From NCBI GenBank assembly GCA_003427395.1, contig BFEA01000127.1:1380014-1416098 (forward strand): a stretch of DNA of 36,085 nt, in the 5' to 3' direction. Shown one piece after another: positions 1 through 12,098 of this stretch (its first letter is position 1; every line of letters starts with the position of its first letter). The stretch comes from Chara braunii (lineage: Eukaryota; Streptophyta; Charophyceae; Charales; Characeae). The position numbers and the translations under genes are program-made. Below the pieces are notes generated by a model, which saw only the letters and a list, made by a program, of their open reading frames with translations, had not been told where the DNA came from and ran no database searches.

Positions 1-119
1 CAACTGGTCCAGACTCATGGTTCCAACTGGTCTGTCAAATGGCCCAAGTTAACTTGGGCCATGTGACTCATGCTGTTGCAGACACTTCCAACTGCTTTTA
101 CACCCAAATTTACCTCCAT

Positions 120-1320
120 CTGTATGGTGGAAGATTTCAAGGAGCAGTACATGAGGCAAAAAAAGCCAAAGTCGATGAAAATAAGAAAAATGCTTATTCA
201 CCGATCTGCGGACTTTCGCCGGGAAGATAGATCTCCAATAATCCTTGCGGGACTCCTCTGGACATTGACAGCGCAAAACGGTCACTGGATCACATGCCTG
301 GAGCGGGGAGTGTGGCGAATCGGACATATATGAAACCAGCATCACAACTGATGGAAAACCAGTGTGGTACTCAGAGACTCACTCAAGGGATGCCACAATC
401 TGCAAAATAATCTGGCAACCCTCCTGCAATCGATCCCCCCGAATGGCTAACACTGCTGCAGGTCCCAGCAACGTGGGCGGTCGGAGATTCGGCACCCTGA
501 AACTGGGAAGGCATCCCCACAGTCGCGCTGTCATACGTCAAGACGACACGCCCAGCGGGAGAGCGGGCATTATGGACTATCCACGACATCCGACAACAAG
601 GACAGACATTCAGTACCGTCGCCTAGACAGTGAGGACCAGAGTCACTGCTAAACCGACCCTGCTCAGAAAAGTGAGAGTGGTGGAGGACGAGGAGTACAA
701 ACTCTGGGACCTGGAATTCGACCCGGCAGAGTGGGCCTGGGAAATGCTCTCAGTGCGTACAGGAACAGAGCGCAGAACCAACATCCTCGACTACTCTACA
801 GGACTGCGCTACAGACTCAGACGGTGGCCAGCCAACACTAGTGACACATTGACCAAAAGATGGGAAACCTGCCCGTAGGGCTAGGACGACGGGTACAGAT
901 CTCTTGGCAGATCCCGCTTTCCATCAGGAATACCCGCATCAGACGTATACAATGGCTAATCTTCAACAAGTGGTTGAGCAGGCGTCGATCAGCAGCAGCA
1001 AGAGGACAATTCGACGACGTGGAACATGAGAAGACCTGCCACATTGCTTGCTCTTCTGCCTGAGCCCAACACAGCTGTGGATCATAACAGAGGTATGGAC
1101 ATCAGTAACCGATATGCCCTTATCAGGAAACCGGTCACACGCCTCACTGGATTACAAGAGCCCGCCCTCCCACAGAGAGTGGCAGGGGACTCCCTCCTCT
1201 CACGCTCTGGACGATTTGAAAGAAAAGATACAAGGAGACCATCGACACAGAAGCTTGGGGAGCCTCCTTCAACTGCTGTGGGTCGAATACCACGCAGGCG
1301 TTCTATTCGGGTGAAGAAGG
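120..1320 (+). pseudogene. Decayed LINE retrotransposon, 3' half of the polyprotein (copy A)
   Basis: This is a broken copy of the C-terminal part of a LINE reverse-transcriptase polyprotein. It is recognised by matching, in order, the better copy at 33.4-35.8 kb. Shared segments include LRDSLKGCHNLQNN (from base 370) against LRNTLKGCHALADN, EWLTLL (base 441) against PWLHLL, LLRKVRV against LLQKVRV, and DLEFDPAEWAWE against ELEFDPKEWIWN. A degraded zf-RVT-like stretch (QWL followed by W-L-x-x-RR) lies near 940-990. The frame changes near 433 and again near 875, with in-frame stops at 498-500 and 624-626, so it cannot encode a working protein. The RT catalytic core is absent, as expected for a 5'-truncated copy. 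The left limit is uncertain. Homology was judged by eye. Confidence 0.7.
1297..1320. repeat. Right-end fragment of the 105-bp MITE family
   Basis: The sequence GGCGTTCTATTCGGGTGAAG and the bases that follow match the right end of the full MITE copy at 24348-24452 almost exactly, and TA follows at 1321-1322. No matching left end is found 105 bp upstream, so only the terminus remains. It lies inside the LINE remnant. Confidence 0.6.
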
Positions 1321-2118
1321 TAGGGTTTAGGGTTTAACAAAGCAGAGCAGCAGCTGGCCACAGTGTACATCAGCTGGGGAAGCGGCGGTCTCCCAGAGAT
1401 CGCCTCATTACTCTAGAGACAAGAAAAGCTGACAGCTAGAGAAGCTGAGGGGAGTATAGAAGGTCACACAGCTAGGGTATATAATACGAATAGGGAGGAT
1501 GAAGGAATTCCGTGCCGAGCTGTTGCTCGTAAGCTAAACTGGGTAATGCTCTCAGGATAACTCGGGTTGAATTGCGAGGTACCTGGCCTCAAACATTGTT
1601 TTGATTCTTTTGAATATAAAATTTTATTATTAAAAAAAAAAAGCTTATTCAGAAAGAAAAAAAAACACAACATGTTGAAAAAGGTTCCGTATTAATCCCT
1701 AATAATCCGTATACTATTTTATTTCTTTGCAGTGGCTTGACTGACCAAAAATGGTGACAATTGACGAATCTTTTATACATCACACGACAAATGGTCACAC
1801 TTTGTTTAACCAAGTGCTCTTTCTCTTTCATGTCCGAATTGCGGCAGTTTGTGACTGGAGGCTTTGCAAGAGTTTGTCAAGTACAAACTGCAGGTAGATA
1901 CTCTGCGCGCCGCATTGCTTTGAAAAAAATGAAAATGAGCGTATCAAAATTTGCAACTCGTCGACAAATCTTGGAATATGTTTGGCAAACAAGAAAACTT
2001 CGAAACTTACTAAAAAACAAGCGAAAAAAAAATTCCTTTGAAAGGATTCTTCGCATACAGACATGAGAACTCAATGGAAGCGTTCTATTGCGCTGCTTGC
2101 CAGATTTTACTTCCCGTT
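1321..2118. other. Gene-free AT-rich stretch
   Basis: No coding region is recognised here. An A-run near 1632-1642, preceded by an AT-rich string, could be the poly(A) tail of the LINE remnant to its left, but nothing ties the two together. Short open frames on either strand have low-complexity compositions and no family resemblance. Confidence 0.4.
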
Positions 2119-2171
2119 GCGTCCCTTGTCAGACTACTCTGATATGCGTCCTTGTCAGACTACTCTGATAT
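2119..2171. repeat. Tandem duplication, 27 + 26 bp
   Basis: The unit beginning GCGTCC and ending CTCTGATAT occurs at 2119-2145 and again immediately at 2146-2171, differing by one C in the C-run. Confidence 0.9.
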
Positions 2172-2528
2172 TGCCTACAGTGTCAGGTCATCATTGCCAC
2201 TTGTCATGAGCTTCTTTTTTAAATATTTCAAAGGGGGGCCCAGCGCGCCATGAGTTGGGTCCCGACCTCCGCTTTGCTTTCCTTCCTGAAATGTTTCCAG
2301 TCGACTTTTGAATCACCGAGCGATGCAGGATGCAGCTGTTCTCGCCTCGCCTCTAATTGTCTGTAGTAGACTCTGTACAGTGCGCGCATTTGTTTCTGTG
2401 CAAGTGTGGAGGCTGGCTCGGGAGACAAAACTTGGGACGAACGATGCGCATACAGCGCCCGGCACACCCCCGTTTTGTGCTGGTGTGCAGTTCGCACACG
2501 TCCTTTTTTTTTTTTCCTTCCAGTCGCG

Positions 2529-2560
<32 letters not shown>

Positions 2561-3809
2561 CCCTTCAATCTCACTTTCACCTCCTGCAATTATGTTTTTC
2601 ATCAACTCGCATTCATCCATCCATTATACAATCAGGTTAATTTTTTGGTTTTCACAGACCTTCCGCATCGAAATTGCTACATCAGCTGCAGCATTGGTGG
2701 ATCGTATTACAATGAATATCTACAAAGAAATAAACATATACTTAACAGAGTCAAGAAATGACACCTGGCACGGAACAGAAATAATTACAGAAGCCGATGA
2801 ATCATGACATTTGAGCGGAAAACTGAACTCAATGGCCCAAGAGAATTATATTTAACAAGGAATAACATTAGAAAACAATGCAGGACAATGGAGAAGAAAG
2901 AGCCACATGCAGGAAAAGGACTACAAATCTACGATGTCAGGACATGAAAGTAGAAACGGCACCACGGGAAAAGGGCATCCATCCCCTCCCCTCCCCTCCC
3001 CCCCCCGCCCTTTCTTCCTTTTGCACACTCCGTACAGCGAATGGGCTTGCAAGTCAACCAAGACGGCAGTCAGACGTCTTACGAAAATATGTTGCGCTGT
3101 TGAAGGTATGCAAGGAATCGCCCAAAGTCAAAGTCAGTCAGCATTGGCCGGGTCAGTTTGCTTCTTTCGCTTGCGCTTTGCTAAAGGTTTGTCCTCATCG
3201 CCTTGCGGCTGCATTGCATCAACACCACACACATGCACCCCACGGCCCCCAAGACAACAAAAATGACAAACATGGCACAAACCCAGTGCAGTAGCGAGCC
3301 AGTCCAAGACACTGTCATGTCTCCGCCCAGCCTCCCACACACCCCGCACCACCCCTCTTCCCCCTCCCCCGCCCAACTCCCCACCCCCCTCCCCCACAAC
3401 CACCACTTCCACACACATCTCCCCACCCACATGCAACAAACCGAAGAGCACAAGAGGAAAGATACACCCCCAAGGAAACACTGATTCAGTGCATATCTCA
3501 GAAAAACATTACACAACCACAAAATGGCACAACTACACCCAACAGATCTGGAGACTAGCCTTCCAAGTTCACGCCTTCAACGTAAACATGCATTGTCTTA
3601 GACACACTATGCTTCGATCAACGAAAGGCAACCTATACATAGTTCAAAAACCTTTAGGTAGTTTAGATCCTTTAGGAAAAGTTTAGAAACCTTTAGATAG
3701 TTTAGAAAAGGCCAACAATGGCTAACTACAGTCTACAGCCAAACAGCGGACTATCTGCTTTGAATCTCGATTGCTTCTGGCAATTTGTATTTCACATCTT
3801 GTCTTCACA
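2172..3809. other. Gene-free region with homopolymer and pyrimidine tracts
   Basis: No gene is supported. The region holds T-runs at 2504-2515 and 2530-2560 (31 T), a CCCCT-rich tract at about 2983-3010, and a long C-rich tract at about 3329-3420. Short AT-rich repeats of the form CCTTTAGGTAGTTTAGA occur at about 3650-3708. Apparent open frames here are by-products of the low-complexity tracts. Confidence 0.6.
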
Positions 3810-3862
3810 ATGTTTGAAATTGAAACGGTTTGACCCAGTTGACCGGACATTGCAGACATAGA

Positions 3863-4048
3863 GATTCGATCCCCAGACCTGTGCCCTAACCCTGTACATT
3901 GAACCTGTGTGCTGAGTGAGATTCGATCCCTAGACCTATCCTATACCTGTACATAGACCCAGTGACCTGAGTAGGAATCGATCCCTAGACCTGCTCTACG
4001 TCCTAGGCTAGTCTGTAGGACGGACAGTAGGACTTGATCCCTAGGTCT
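3863..4048. repeat. Four-fold ~56-bp periodic motif in LTR-like copy A
   Basis: Variants of GATTCGATCCCTAGACCT occur at 3863-3880, 3920-3937, 3975-3992 and 4031-4048, a spacing of 55-57 bp. The element upstream of the TATA box is therefore a decayed tandem array. One recognisable copy of the motif is present in the sister repeat at about 9352. Confidence 0.8.
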
Positions 4049-4383
4049 GTAGTTTAGAAGTTGAGTCTGTTACCAGTAGGTCTAAGGAGTCTGTTCTAGA
4101 AGTCTCTACCTAAGTCTACTGTGGGCCTAGAGTCTGTCTGCAAGTCTGTAGACTATAGAAGGACGTAGGTCCCTGTAGGCAGTCCAGTCCACAGGTACCT
4201 GGGTAAGGGCTGCACGTGGGGAAGGTTCTGGAGCACGTAGAGAGTTCCACGCGTTTTGGCCCAGAAGGCCCACGGGTTTGGAAGCTTCCAGGCCCGAGCT
4301 CACACGTTCTGGAGAGGCCCAGGCCCATGCGTTTTGGCCCAGGCCACGCGTTTTGGGGCAGGGCCCAGCTACCTCCGAAGAAG

Positions 4384-4393
4384 TATAAATAAA
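4384..4393 (+). promoter_or_regulatory. TATA box in LTR-like copy A
   Basis: TATAAATAAA is placed identically to the TATAAATAAA of the sister repeat at 9761-9770, with GGCAG just downstream in both. Conservation between diverged copies supports a real promoter element of the repeat. Activity is not known. Confidence 0.5.
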
Positions 4394-4850
4394 CAGGCAG
4401 TGCGGAAGTGCTGCCCTGGTAACTTGTGCGTGGAGGTCTGCAGGTGCCCGGAGAGGAAGTGGGCAGTGAGGAAGACAGCGGCCATAGCTGGCCAGTGAGG
4501 TAGACGACGGCGGCCATAGCTAGGAGGAGGAAGACGATGGCGGCCATAGCCGCCCAGCAGACAGGGTGTACAGAGTGTGTGTGTCTGTGCAGCGTGGACA
4601 TTCAGCGTGATCCTCATACGTGCGTGCATGTGAGAGTGAGGGAGAGTGAGGCTGGTGGTAGAGACAGTGATCGGCTGCCATAGCCGCAAGTTGTACAGTT
4701 GATTCAGACTGAGTTTAATACAAGTTCATTGTTGTTTCTGAGTTGGAAGAGTTCGTTTTTGCCATCGGTTCTCAAGTGTGCATATCGTGAGCAAGTCCAG
4801 AGTCGAGTCTGATTGCAAAATGCTTATTTCCATGATTAAGAACACTGGGA

Positions 4851-5438
4851 CGTACCGCCAATCGTCTGCCAATTTATTCAGATGAAAATGAAGGCAGCTC
4901 CTCAAACAAAGGACTGACCTGTTCAACAACTCTATGGCCTCAAAAATGGTCTTAACAAGATGCATACTTCATGTCGACAAAAAATAGCACATCATGTGAG
5001 GCTTCACTCTCGTGGGGGACACAATGTGTGTGTGAAGAACTGTAGTGACACCATCACTCCAGCCTCGCCCTTCTGCCTCGTCCACTCACGTGATATCGCC
5101 ATCTTCAATCCATTCCTAGATGGCTGCGGTCCATTCGAGTATGTCACTACATCCCACTCCGGTCGAGAACACATGCTCCAGATTATCAATGCCTACGTGG
5201 CCCACTTCGTCCTACTAGCAGATCCCCAGCCATTAGATGGTCATCGATCGTCAGTGTCTTCAACAGTGGTGGAATTCTCAGTACCGTTGGATCAGAAAAC
5301 AGTTCACCAATGTAGTGCTTGACACCACCGGATCCGTCCTTGCTCCAGATCCATGACCCTAAGCGATGAGTGTTCGTCACAGTGTCCAGAACGGCCGCTG
5401 GCCTCTTTCAAAATTCATAATCAGCTGTCCTATCCATC
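4851..5438. other. Gene-free region between the LTR-like repeats
   Basis: Open frames occur on both strands (for example 4960-5322 on the plus strand), but none resembles a known family or carries recognisable motifs. If the two flanking repeats are the LTRs of one element, this would be internal sequence. No gag, protease, RT or integrase motif is visible. Confidence 0.4.
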
Positions 5439-5560
5439 CAATCGTCAATCTTCTGTTTGGTTCATTCTTGTAGCATGATCTGTAGTTCTGCTGGTGCACC
5501 AATCGTCAATCTTCTTTTTGGTTCATTGCTGTAGCATGATCTGTAGTTCTGCTGGTGCAC
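5439..5560. repeat. Tandem duplication, 2 x 61 bp
   Basis: The unit starts CAATCGTCAATCTTCT and ends GTTCTGCTGGTGCAC. The copies at 5439-5499 and 5500-5560 differ at only a few positions. Confidence 0.95.
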
Positions 5561-5953
5561 GGTGCAGTGAGTGTTCTCGGTCTGTACCCGGGACCTCAAG
5601 CTGTGTGCGGTATGACCCGAAGCCACCCCACAAGCCCTTCGACAAAAGGGACACTCTACAGCGCCACTTAGACCGCCAGTACCTTTCTCATATATCGTCC
5701 ACGGGCGCTGCGCGACAAGCGCGGCCGATGGATGTGGTCAGAGCCGGAGGCTGGGTTGGGCCTCCGTGTTGACCGCCGTGTCCCCGATCCCGTTCAAGGA
5801 CATAGACTCCGTGATGTCCGCCTATGAACAACGGCTCTTCCCTCAACCCCAAAGTTCCCCCGAGCACAGTAACTAACATGTGTGGCAGATTCCAACCCCG
5901 CTTCATCCCTTTCAACTTCAGCTCCTACAAGGGACAAGTTCCCTATCTAACAG

Positions 5954-6308
5954 AAGGAAATATTCCCAGGCTATAACAGCTATATGGGCGGGGCAGCCTG
6001 AACAAAGCATCGCTTGAAGTAACTGTCGACGAACTGCTCAGTAAACGCTACCAGCTGAGCAGAGAGTCGTCAACTAGTCAACACACTCCTTACCATATGC
6101 GTAAGGAAGCCCTTCAGATTCCATATGCTGATTAAGGAAATATTCCCAGGCTATGACAGCTATATGGGAGAGACTGAACAAGGCAATGCTTAAAGTAACT
6201 GGCAACGAACTACTCGGTAAACAGTACCGGCTGAGCAGAGAGTCATCACCCAGTCAACACACTCCTTGCCATATGCATAAGGAAGCCCTTCAGATCCATA
6301 AGCTGATT
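5954..6308. repeat. Tandem duplication, ~180 + 175 bp
   Basis: The unit begins AAGGAAATATTCCCAGGCTA. Copies lie at 5954-6133 and 6134-6308, with substitutions and small indels throughout, so the duplication is older than the 61-bp one upstream. No coding function is recognised. Confidence 0.9.
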
Positions 6309-6327
6309 ACAAATACACCCTACGGAT

Positions 6328-6475
6328 GAAACAGTTGCAATACCCTTCACAAGTTCACACACATTTCCCGGCCAGTGGGGAGGAAGGGGGAACGGGAAGC
6401 TGAAACAGTTGCAATACTCTTCACAAGTTCACACACATTTCCCGGGCAGTGGGGAGGAAGGGGGAACGGGAAGCA
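6328..6475. repeat. Tandem duplication, 2 x 74 bp
   Basis: The unit begins GAAACAGTTGCAATAC and ends GGGGGAACGGGAAGC. Copies at 6328-6401 and 6402-6475 are nearly identical. It follows the 180-bp duplication by about 20 bp, so this stretch has repeatedly undergone local duplication. Confidence 0.95.
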
Positions 6476-9269
6476 GCACAAGGGACTGTTGCCATAGAGG
6501 AGGGAATGTGGAGTGTCAAGGGGTGAGTTGCAAGAGGCTCCACGGGCATTGGAGGGGGGAAGTGCTAAGGAGCGGTCACATGATGCACGCCAAGCATAGG
6601 GGGAGTGAGTGAGGGAGAGCACTGAGGGTCACAAAACATCTTTATATACGAAGGTAGACTCCGGTAAAGGGGATTATCAAGGTGGGTCTCGCTGTGCCAC
6701 GCGTATCGGGCAGGGAGTGGGGAGAGTCGTGTGCACATAGTGAAGACAGAGTAAAATAGATTGCACACACAGTAAACTGAGTAAAGACTCTAAAGAGAGT
6801 AAACCATTGTAAATGGTTAAATAAGTTAAAATAACTGAAATAAAAAATAAAATACAACAGTAAAACGAAATTTATAGATTGAGAAAAAGAGAGAGCAAGA
6901 GCAACACGGATACAGAGTATTACCGACTGACAAAAAAACAAGTGAAAATAATTTTGGCCAAAGCAGATGGCACTGCTTGCATTTCAAAGCCTTGCCACTG
7001 TTCCGATTGCACGTATCGTATGTGAGGACAACCACAGGACAACTAGTTTCCCACAATGAATTCGACATGGACTGATCCACGCAATGTGTGTTTGGTCTTT
7101 TAGTGCAAGACAAGAAAGAACTAGTGCGCCACACAGAATTGCTGGGATCAATTCACCTTTTCTACAGCAGATTGCTTAACCAACTCCAAAGAACCTTGAA
7201 TAGCCTCCTGGCTCAGCCTTCGGGAAGTGCAGGCCTATGATGTGTTGGATCTCAATACCTGGACGTAGACACATGGCCCATACCAGGGATGAGATCCAGT
7301 GTGCACAATACCAAGGATGTATATCATGTGAGAGGGATGCAAATCATTGCCATACAAAAAGCTCAGTGGAAGATCCAAATTGATAAAAAAAATGCACACG
7401 CATAATGAAGGAACGGGACATCAACACCCCAATTATAATGTATTGGGAGACAATAGCATTAGTCCACTCAATGTGTGACAGATGGACGGTGAATCATACA
7501 TGGAGGAATCCTCACCTGAAGGCACAACATCCATCGATGAGTCCGAACTGAGACGACAAAAGGAGATGAAGACGAAGAAGCAGAAGCCGAGTGTTGAAAG
7601 GAGAATGAAAATGGCGCTCTAACGTCCTCGACCTCTCGATAAAGTTCCTCCTCCAATCCCAGATCCACCAGAATCTCCTCATTCGAAATCACCATCAGCG
7701 ACTCGAATGAATGAACGCCATCTCTCTCTCCAAGCATCAATGTCGAAATTCAATACCCTCACCACAGCACAAAATAAGAAGAAAAGAACAGATCCCTTCC
7801 TCCCCCATGCCCCTCTCTCCTTCTCTCTCTCTTTCTCTCTTTGTCCCTCCATCTCTCCCTGTGGACAGGAGCCGACCTATAGGTGTAGATGCTTGAACCA
7901 AGTGATGCTCAAGCTGGCCATACCGTGGCCGAAATGAGTGGATACGGCCGACAAGCAGCTCACCTCCTCTCGTAACCTGCACATCTCCTGATCGCCTCCC
8001 AATGCTTCCTCGTGGAAGCACAAGGACCCTGAGTGGCAGGAAAGTGGACCACGTCGCCTCTCTAGCCTATGTCTTCTACTCCCCCAGTGCTGCATGGTAT
8101 AAGCTGATGCTCCAGCAGCCTGGCCACCTCCAACCTCAGAGAAAACCAAGTCCTCTGGCCCAGCCCACAAACGTATAGTAAGGCTGGGCTTCTCCTCCAT
8201 ACGGTCCGCTGCCTCGGACTGCTGAGATCTACCTCAATCCATGGTTAGAGCAGGGCCACTGTAAAATAGTCCTGCTGTCTGGTCGGAACCATAGCCGATA
8301 TGATCCTGGGGCCTAGTTTGAAGCTACTACTACTGAAAGGGACACCTCAGCTGAGGTGACTACCTCCTACCTCAAAGCGATACCATAACCAGTAAACACA
8401 ATACTAAAATATCAAAATGACAAATGAAAAAAATAGGGGTGAGTCCTCTGGATAAATGACGAAGAGACATCTGGAACAGGAGAGACACTGGCGAATGGAA
8501 AGGCACCAGCCTGCAGAGCCGCGCGACCGAGAACTGCCAAATTCACTTTATGACAGAAGAAGGATTAGCAATCAAAAAACTGAAACCCAACAGCACATAT
8601 GCACTTCGATGACAAGGTCGCAAATGCGTCCCCAGGTCAAAGCATTGGCCAAGATGGGGCCTTTGGCGGTCGAAAGTTGCTACAAGGCTGCACCAGGCCC
8701 AAGGATCTAGGATGCACCAGTGGAGTCTGGCCCTGCGAAGCCGCACGTTGAGCCAGTCCTGCCTGTAGGGTCAGCAGCGGCTCAGATTTGCCAGTATACG
8801 CGGTAGGTGATGTTCGAAAAACTGCTGCTAGCCGTGTTTCCCTACCTCTGACCATTCCATGGAATGGCTTTTAAGTATTCGGATTGCACCTGTGGAAGAG
8901 GTGGTCATCCGTGTTGATCTGTAAACTTTAGCGCTAAAGCAATGTTTCACATACAGGAGAACGCCAAAAAGCGAAAAAAGACGCTGATAAGGGCTCCCCC
9001 ATCCAAGTCTTCACTGGATTTTATACAACAGACTCTTTATGTATGACTGGAACAGAATTCTGCACCAACCAAACAAGCGGAGGGAAGCCACTTTCTAACC
9101 TGCAGCACTACGAGTCGGTAGAAAGAGCTGGGGAGGTCACAAGGGGGGGGGCTTTACATCTGTATCGCAGGACTCAAAATCATTACCAGTTTATCAACAC
9201 CTAATGTGTGTACAAACCCGGATTTGAACTCATGCCCTGTTTTTCAGTGGCTACATGTGGATGCTGTTC
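6476..9269. other. Gene-free region with a CT-rich tract
   Basis: No gene is recognised on either strand. The stretch 7780-7862 is a CT-rich pyrimidine tract, 6780-6900 is AT-rich, and a palindrome centred on CAGCTG lies near 8345. Minus-strand open frames at about 7877-8200 have no recognisable domain. A tRNA B-box-like sequence (minus strand, GAGTTCAAATCC) lies near 9221-9233. Confidence 0.45.
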
Positions 9270-10300
9270 ACCAGCGTGCTCATGACCTGTTCATCAACTG
9301 CCATACTGAAAAGGTCTTCACCCAGTTCGCACGACAAGTGCAGATCCCAGAGCTCGATCCCTAGACCTAAACCTGAACCCCTGTGCAGCTACCCGTTGAC
9401 CTTGTGTGCTTTGAACCCACGACCTGCCCTTAAAATCGTACATCTGTTTTTTGTGTGTACTGACGGGTCGTGTGGACTTGAACCACAGGTCTTAGTTTGA
9501 ACAATCCTAGGGTCAGTCCTATAGGTTAGCAAAGGGTCAGTCCACGTAGCCTAGGACTTTCTAGAAGTCATTACTTGGCTCTTCAGAGCTGTAGGAGTCA
9601 GTAGGCCGTAGCTGAGTCAGTGAGGGGGAGCCTAGCCCTTGTCTAGTCAGCAGTCCCAGTCGCAGTCCCAGTCCACCTTGTCCAGTCAGCAAGTACCAGG
9701 TGGGGCTGCACACTCTTTGGGCCCGGGACAGGGGCCAGGCCAAGACCACCGACGAAACAGTATAAATAAAGAGGCAGCACCAAGCCATTCATTCATTCGA
9801 GACATGTGGAAGTGCTGCTTGTGCGACCTGTGCGTCAGAGGTCTGCAGGAGCCCGATGACGAAGGTGGCTAGAGAGGAAGGTAGTGGCCATAGCCGCTAG
9901 AGGAGGAGGAAGACGATGGAGGCCATAGCCGCCAGGTTGCTGACGTCAACAGATAAAGTGCAGTGTGTCTCTGTGTAGAAGCGTGGACACTCAGGGCAGA
10001 TCCTAGTACGTGTGTGTGTGAGTGAGAGTGTGTCTGGTGGTGAATACAGTGTTCTGGTGGGAATTCAGACTACCGCTCAGCAGCCATAGCCACTAGATGT
10101 TATAAGTTGACTTAAGCTGGGTTCCTGGCCGAAGGCCATAGCTCTGAGCTTTGTGTGTGGGCGATGTGCGCCATCTCAAGCTTGTTGCTGATTCTGTGTT
10201 GAGGAAGTTGTTTTGCCATCGGCATCTGCATGTATGTAGTTGAAAGTCAAGTTGAAGACAAGTCTGATTGCAATACGTCCACATCATTAAGAATTTGAAG
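9270..10300 (+). repeat. LTR-like dispersed repeat, copy B
   Basis: This is the diverged sister of the repeat at 3810-4850. Matching landmarks in the same order are CGATCCCTAGACCT (about 9353), TTTCTAGAAGTC (about 9558), TATAAATAAA (9761-9770), GGAAGTGCTGC, GGCCATAGCCGC repeats, TTTTGCCATCGGC, and AGTCTGATTGCAATAC near 10261. It carries extra sequence after the TATA box and near 10110. A G-run (about 9144-9152) about 120 bp upstream could be a polypurine tract but is not diagnostic. It may be a solo LTR, or the right LTR of a coding-free element about 6.5 kb long. Confidence 0.5.
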
Positions 10301-11924
10301 TTTGAAGTTTGGACGCATTATGTGTTCCTCACAGATTATTAGATTTACCCTTCAGGTCATGAATTCACCGCGTCTCTCCCAAAACCACACACCTTTCTGA
10401 GACCCGTTCACTTAAAGAGGGATACAGTACGGCTAGTAAAGGATATACATAGTATGACATAAGAGAAAGACGCCCAATAAAGTAGGGTGAGGACAGGTGC
10501 AGAAGCACTTCAAAAGCATGTACCAACCAGATGACACAACTCCAACCAACATCCGCTATTGCAGTATACATTCATGAAGAAGGTACCCACATCACCCACA
10601 TTACTCTTCTTTTTCACTCTGTTTTTTTTTTTACCTAGGGGTGTACTAGGCACACATGAAGCATCAACAGCAGTCGGTCTTCAAAGAGGACTAACAGCTC
10701 CCATGAATTCGATCACTCAGTGATGCTCACACCAATCAACAATCTTACACCACATTGTATATAATTACCAAGCCTGAAGTTGCAAGCGCAAAGTCCCTGC
10801 AAACCCATAACCCCTTAGCAAGCGCAGAACCCATACTCTACTGCATCTGAAATTCTGAATGCCTAAAATTGCTCAACCTGTACGAAAAGGAACTACACGC
10901 ACAGCCGGTGATACCTATCCTGCAACATCTGACTAATTCCGAAATCGGAAATCTGCATCACAGCCGCCGACATGAGGCTGCTGTGCGTATGAGCAGCTCA
11001 AATTTAACAGATTGCCTGACCTGTGCGAGAAATGAAGCTACATAGAAAGAAGATCTTGCCGCGACTGAACCCAACGTCTCTAACCACCAGGACACGATAT
11101 ATCGATTCAGTCACACACATCTGACTCAGATTGTCGAATCTGTGAGAGAAATGAAGCTACACACGTGATAGACCTCTGTTGATACTCATGATGGATGACG
11201 ACAGGCTTGACCATGGCATCCATCTACACCATTCAGGACACTTGGAAGGCACTGATGCTTGTCCTGACTCATCTTCGTCACTCGGTGGACCACCTTGTTT
11301 CACCCAATTCGAATTCTGAAGAATGATAGTTGAGTTGGGGATTGAGATCCTGGTCGGGTGTTGATACTGATGCCTTTGCTATCATTATCTCCTTTCACCT
11401 GAACGTGAGGTTGGGACACAAGCAGTTGCCACGATCACCAGCCTAGATCCACAATCAACCACTCACGTCTTCATAAAAATAGGTCCCAGGAGGATCATGG
11501 CACAATAGATCCTGAACCTGAACAGGAGAGACTAGAGAGCACTACTAAATGGAGTCAAGAATACCATAGCAGGCTATTATTAGCTGCAAAACCTTGTCTA
11601 TAGTTGTACTCGAGAACGATGGACCCCCAACTAACCTCCATTTATCTGTGCCCCAGAAATGTACCTAGTCAAGTTGGTCAACCCCAACGCACAGCTCTGA
11701 GACCCATAACCTAATCTCTTTCCTTCTTCTCAGTCTTTGATGCGAATTGGTCAGACCGTCAGAGATGCACCCTTACAGTAGAGTCCCAAACTTCTCTCTC
11801 CCTTCTGCAGCCCTGGAAGTTTCCGCCCTGGTAACACTTCAAAAAAATCATGTAGGCGGCAAGCAGTTTTATTGACCAGGCACTTTGCAGATCATCCACC
11901 CTCAATAGATAGGATGCATCCTTC
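10301..11924. other. Gene-free region with a dispersed 35-bp direct repeat
   Basis: No gene is recognised. A poly-T run lies at about 10621-10632. A 35-bp direct repeat containing GAGAAATGAAGCTACA occurs at 11010-11044 and 11129-11163, a spacing of 119 bp. The minus strand near 11045-11095 has a weakly tRNA-like string (GGTGGTTAGAGACGTTGGGTTC) that could be an old SINE head, but this is too weak to annotate separately. Confidence 0.4.
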
Positions 11925-11979
11925 CCTCTCGTACTGGGTTGGATTACCACTGCGACGATGGTGCATCAGTAGGGTAAAG

Positions 11980-12021
<42 letters not shown>

Positions 12022-12056
12022 GTTGGTGGGTGAACAATCCAACACTTGGTGAATTC

Positions 12057-12098
<42 letters not shown>

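Larger units (their letters stand above)
3810..4850 (+). repeat. LTR-like dispersed repeat, copy A
   Basis: This sequence is related over about 1 kb to 9270-10300, in the same orientation. The shared order is: motif TCGATCCCTAGACCT, then TCTAGAAGT, a TATA box (TATAAATAAA at 4384-4393), GGAAGTGCTGC, repeated GGCCATAGC units, a GT-rich stretch, TTTTGCCATCGG, and AGTCTGATTGCAA near the right end. A TATA box in the middle of a 1-kb repeat suggests the U3/R region of an LTR, so this may be a solo LTR or one LTR of a non-autonomous element. Exact TG/CA ends, target-site duplication, primer-binding site and gag-pol were not found. Confidence 0.5.

Noticed and set aside
1321-1337. Two plant-telomere-like units (TTTAGGG-type) directly after the MITE fragment: TAGGGTTTAGGGTTTAA
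   Set aside because: Only about two units, which is too short to call an interstitial telomere or a healing scar.
2228-2807. Several open frames with Lys-rich or Phe-rich runs
   Set aside because: They are translations of the 31-T tract and neighbouring simple sequence.
3203-3484. Pro/His-rich and Gly/Val-rich open frames
   Set aside because: They are products of the C-rich tract on either strand.
5004-5189. Minus-strand frame with a PPR-like string (DVVTYSNG)
   Set aside because: A single short match without repeated PPR units is not enough.
5494-5772. Plus-strand frame with a weakly zinc-finger-like stretch (KPFDKRDTLQRHL)
   Set aside because: The Cys/His spacing does not fit C2H2, and the frame starts in a tandem repeat.
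10570-10590. ATGAAGAAGGTACC resembling a MITE end
   Set aside because: Only about a dozen bases match, and no partner end is found 105 bp away.
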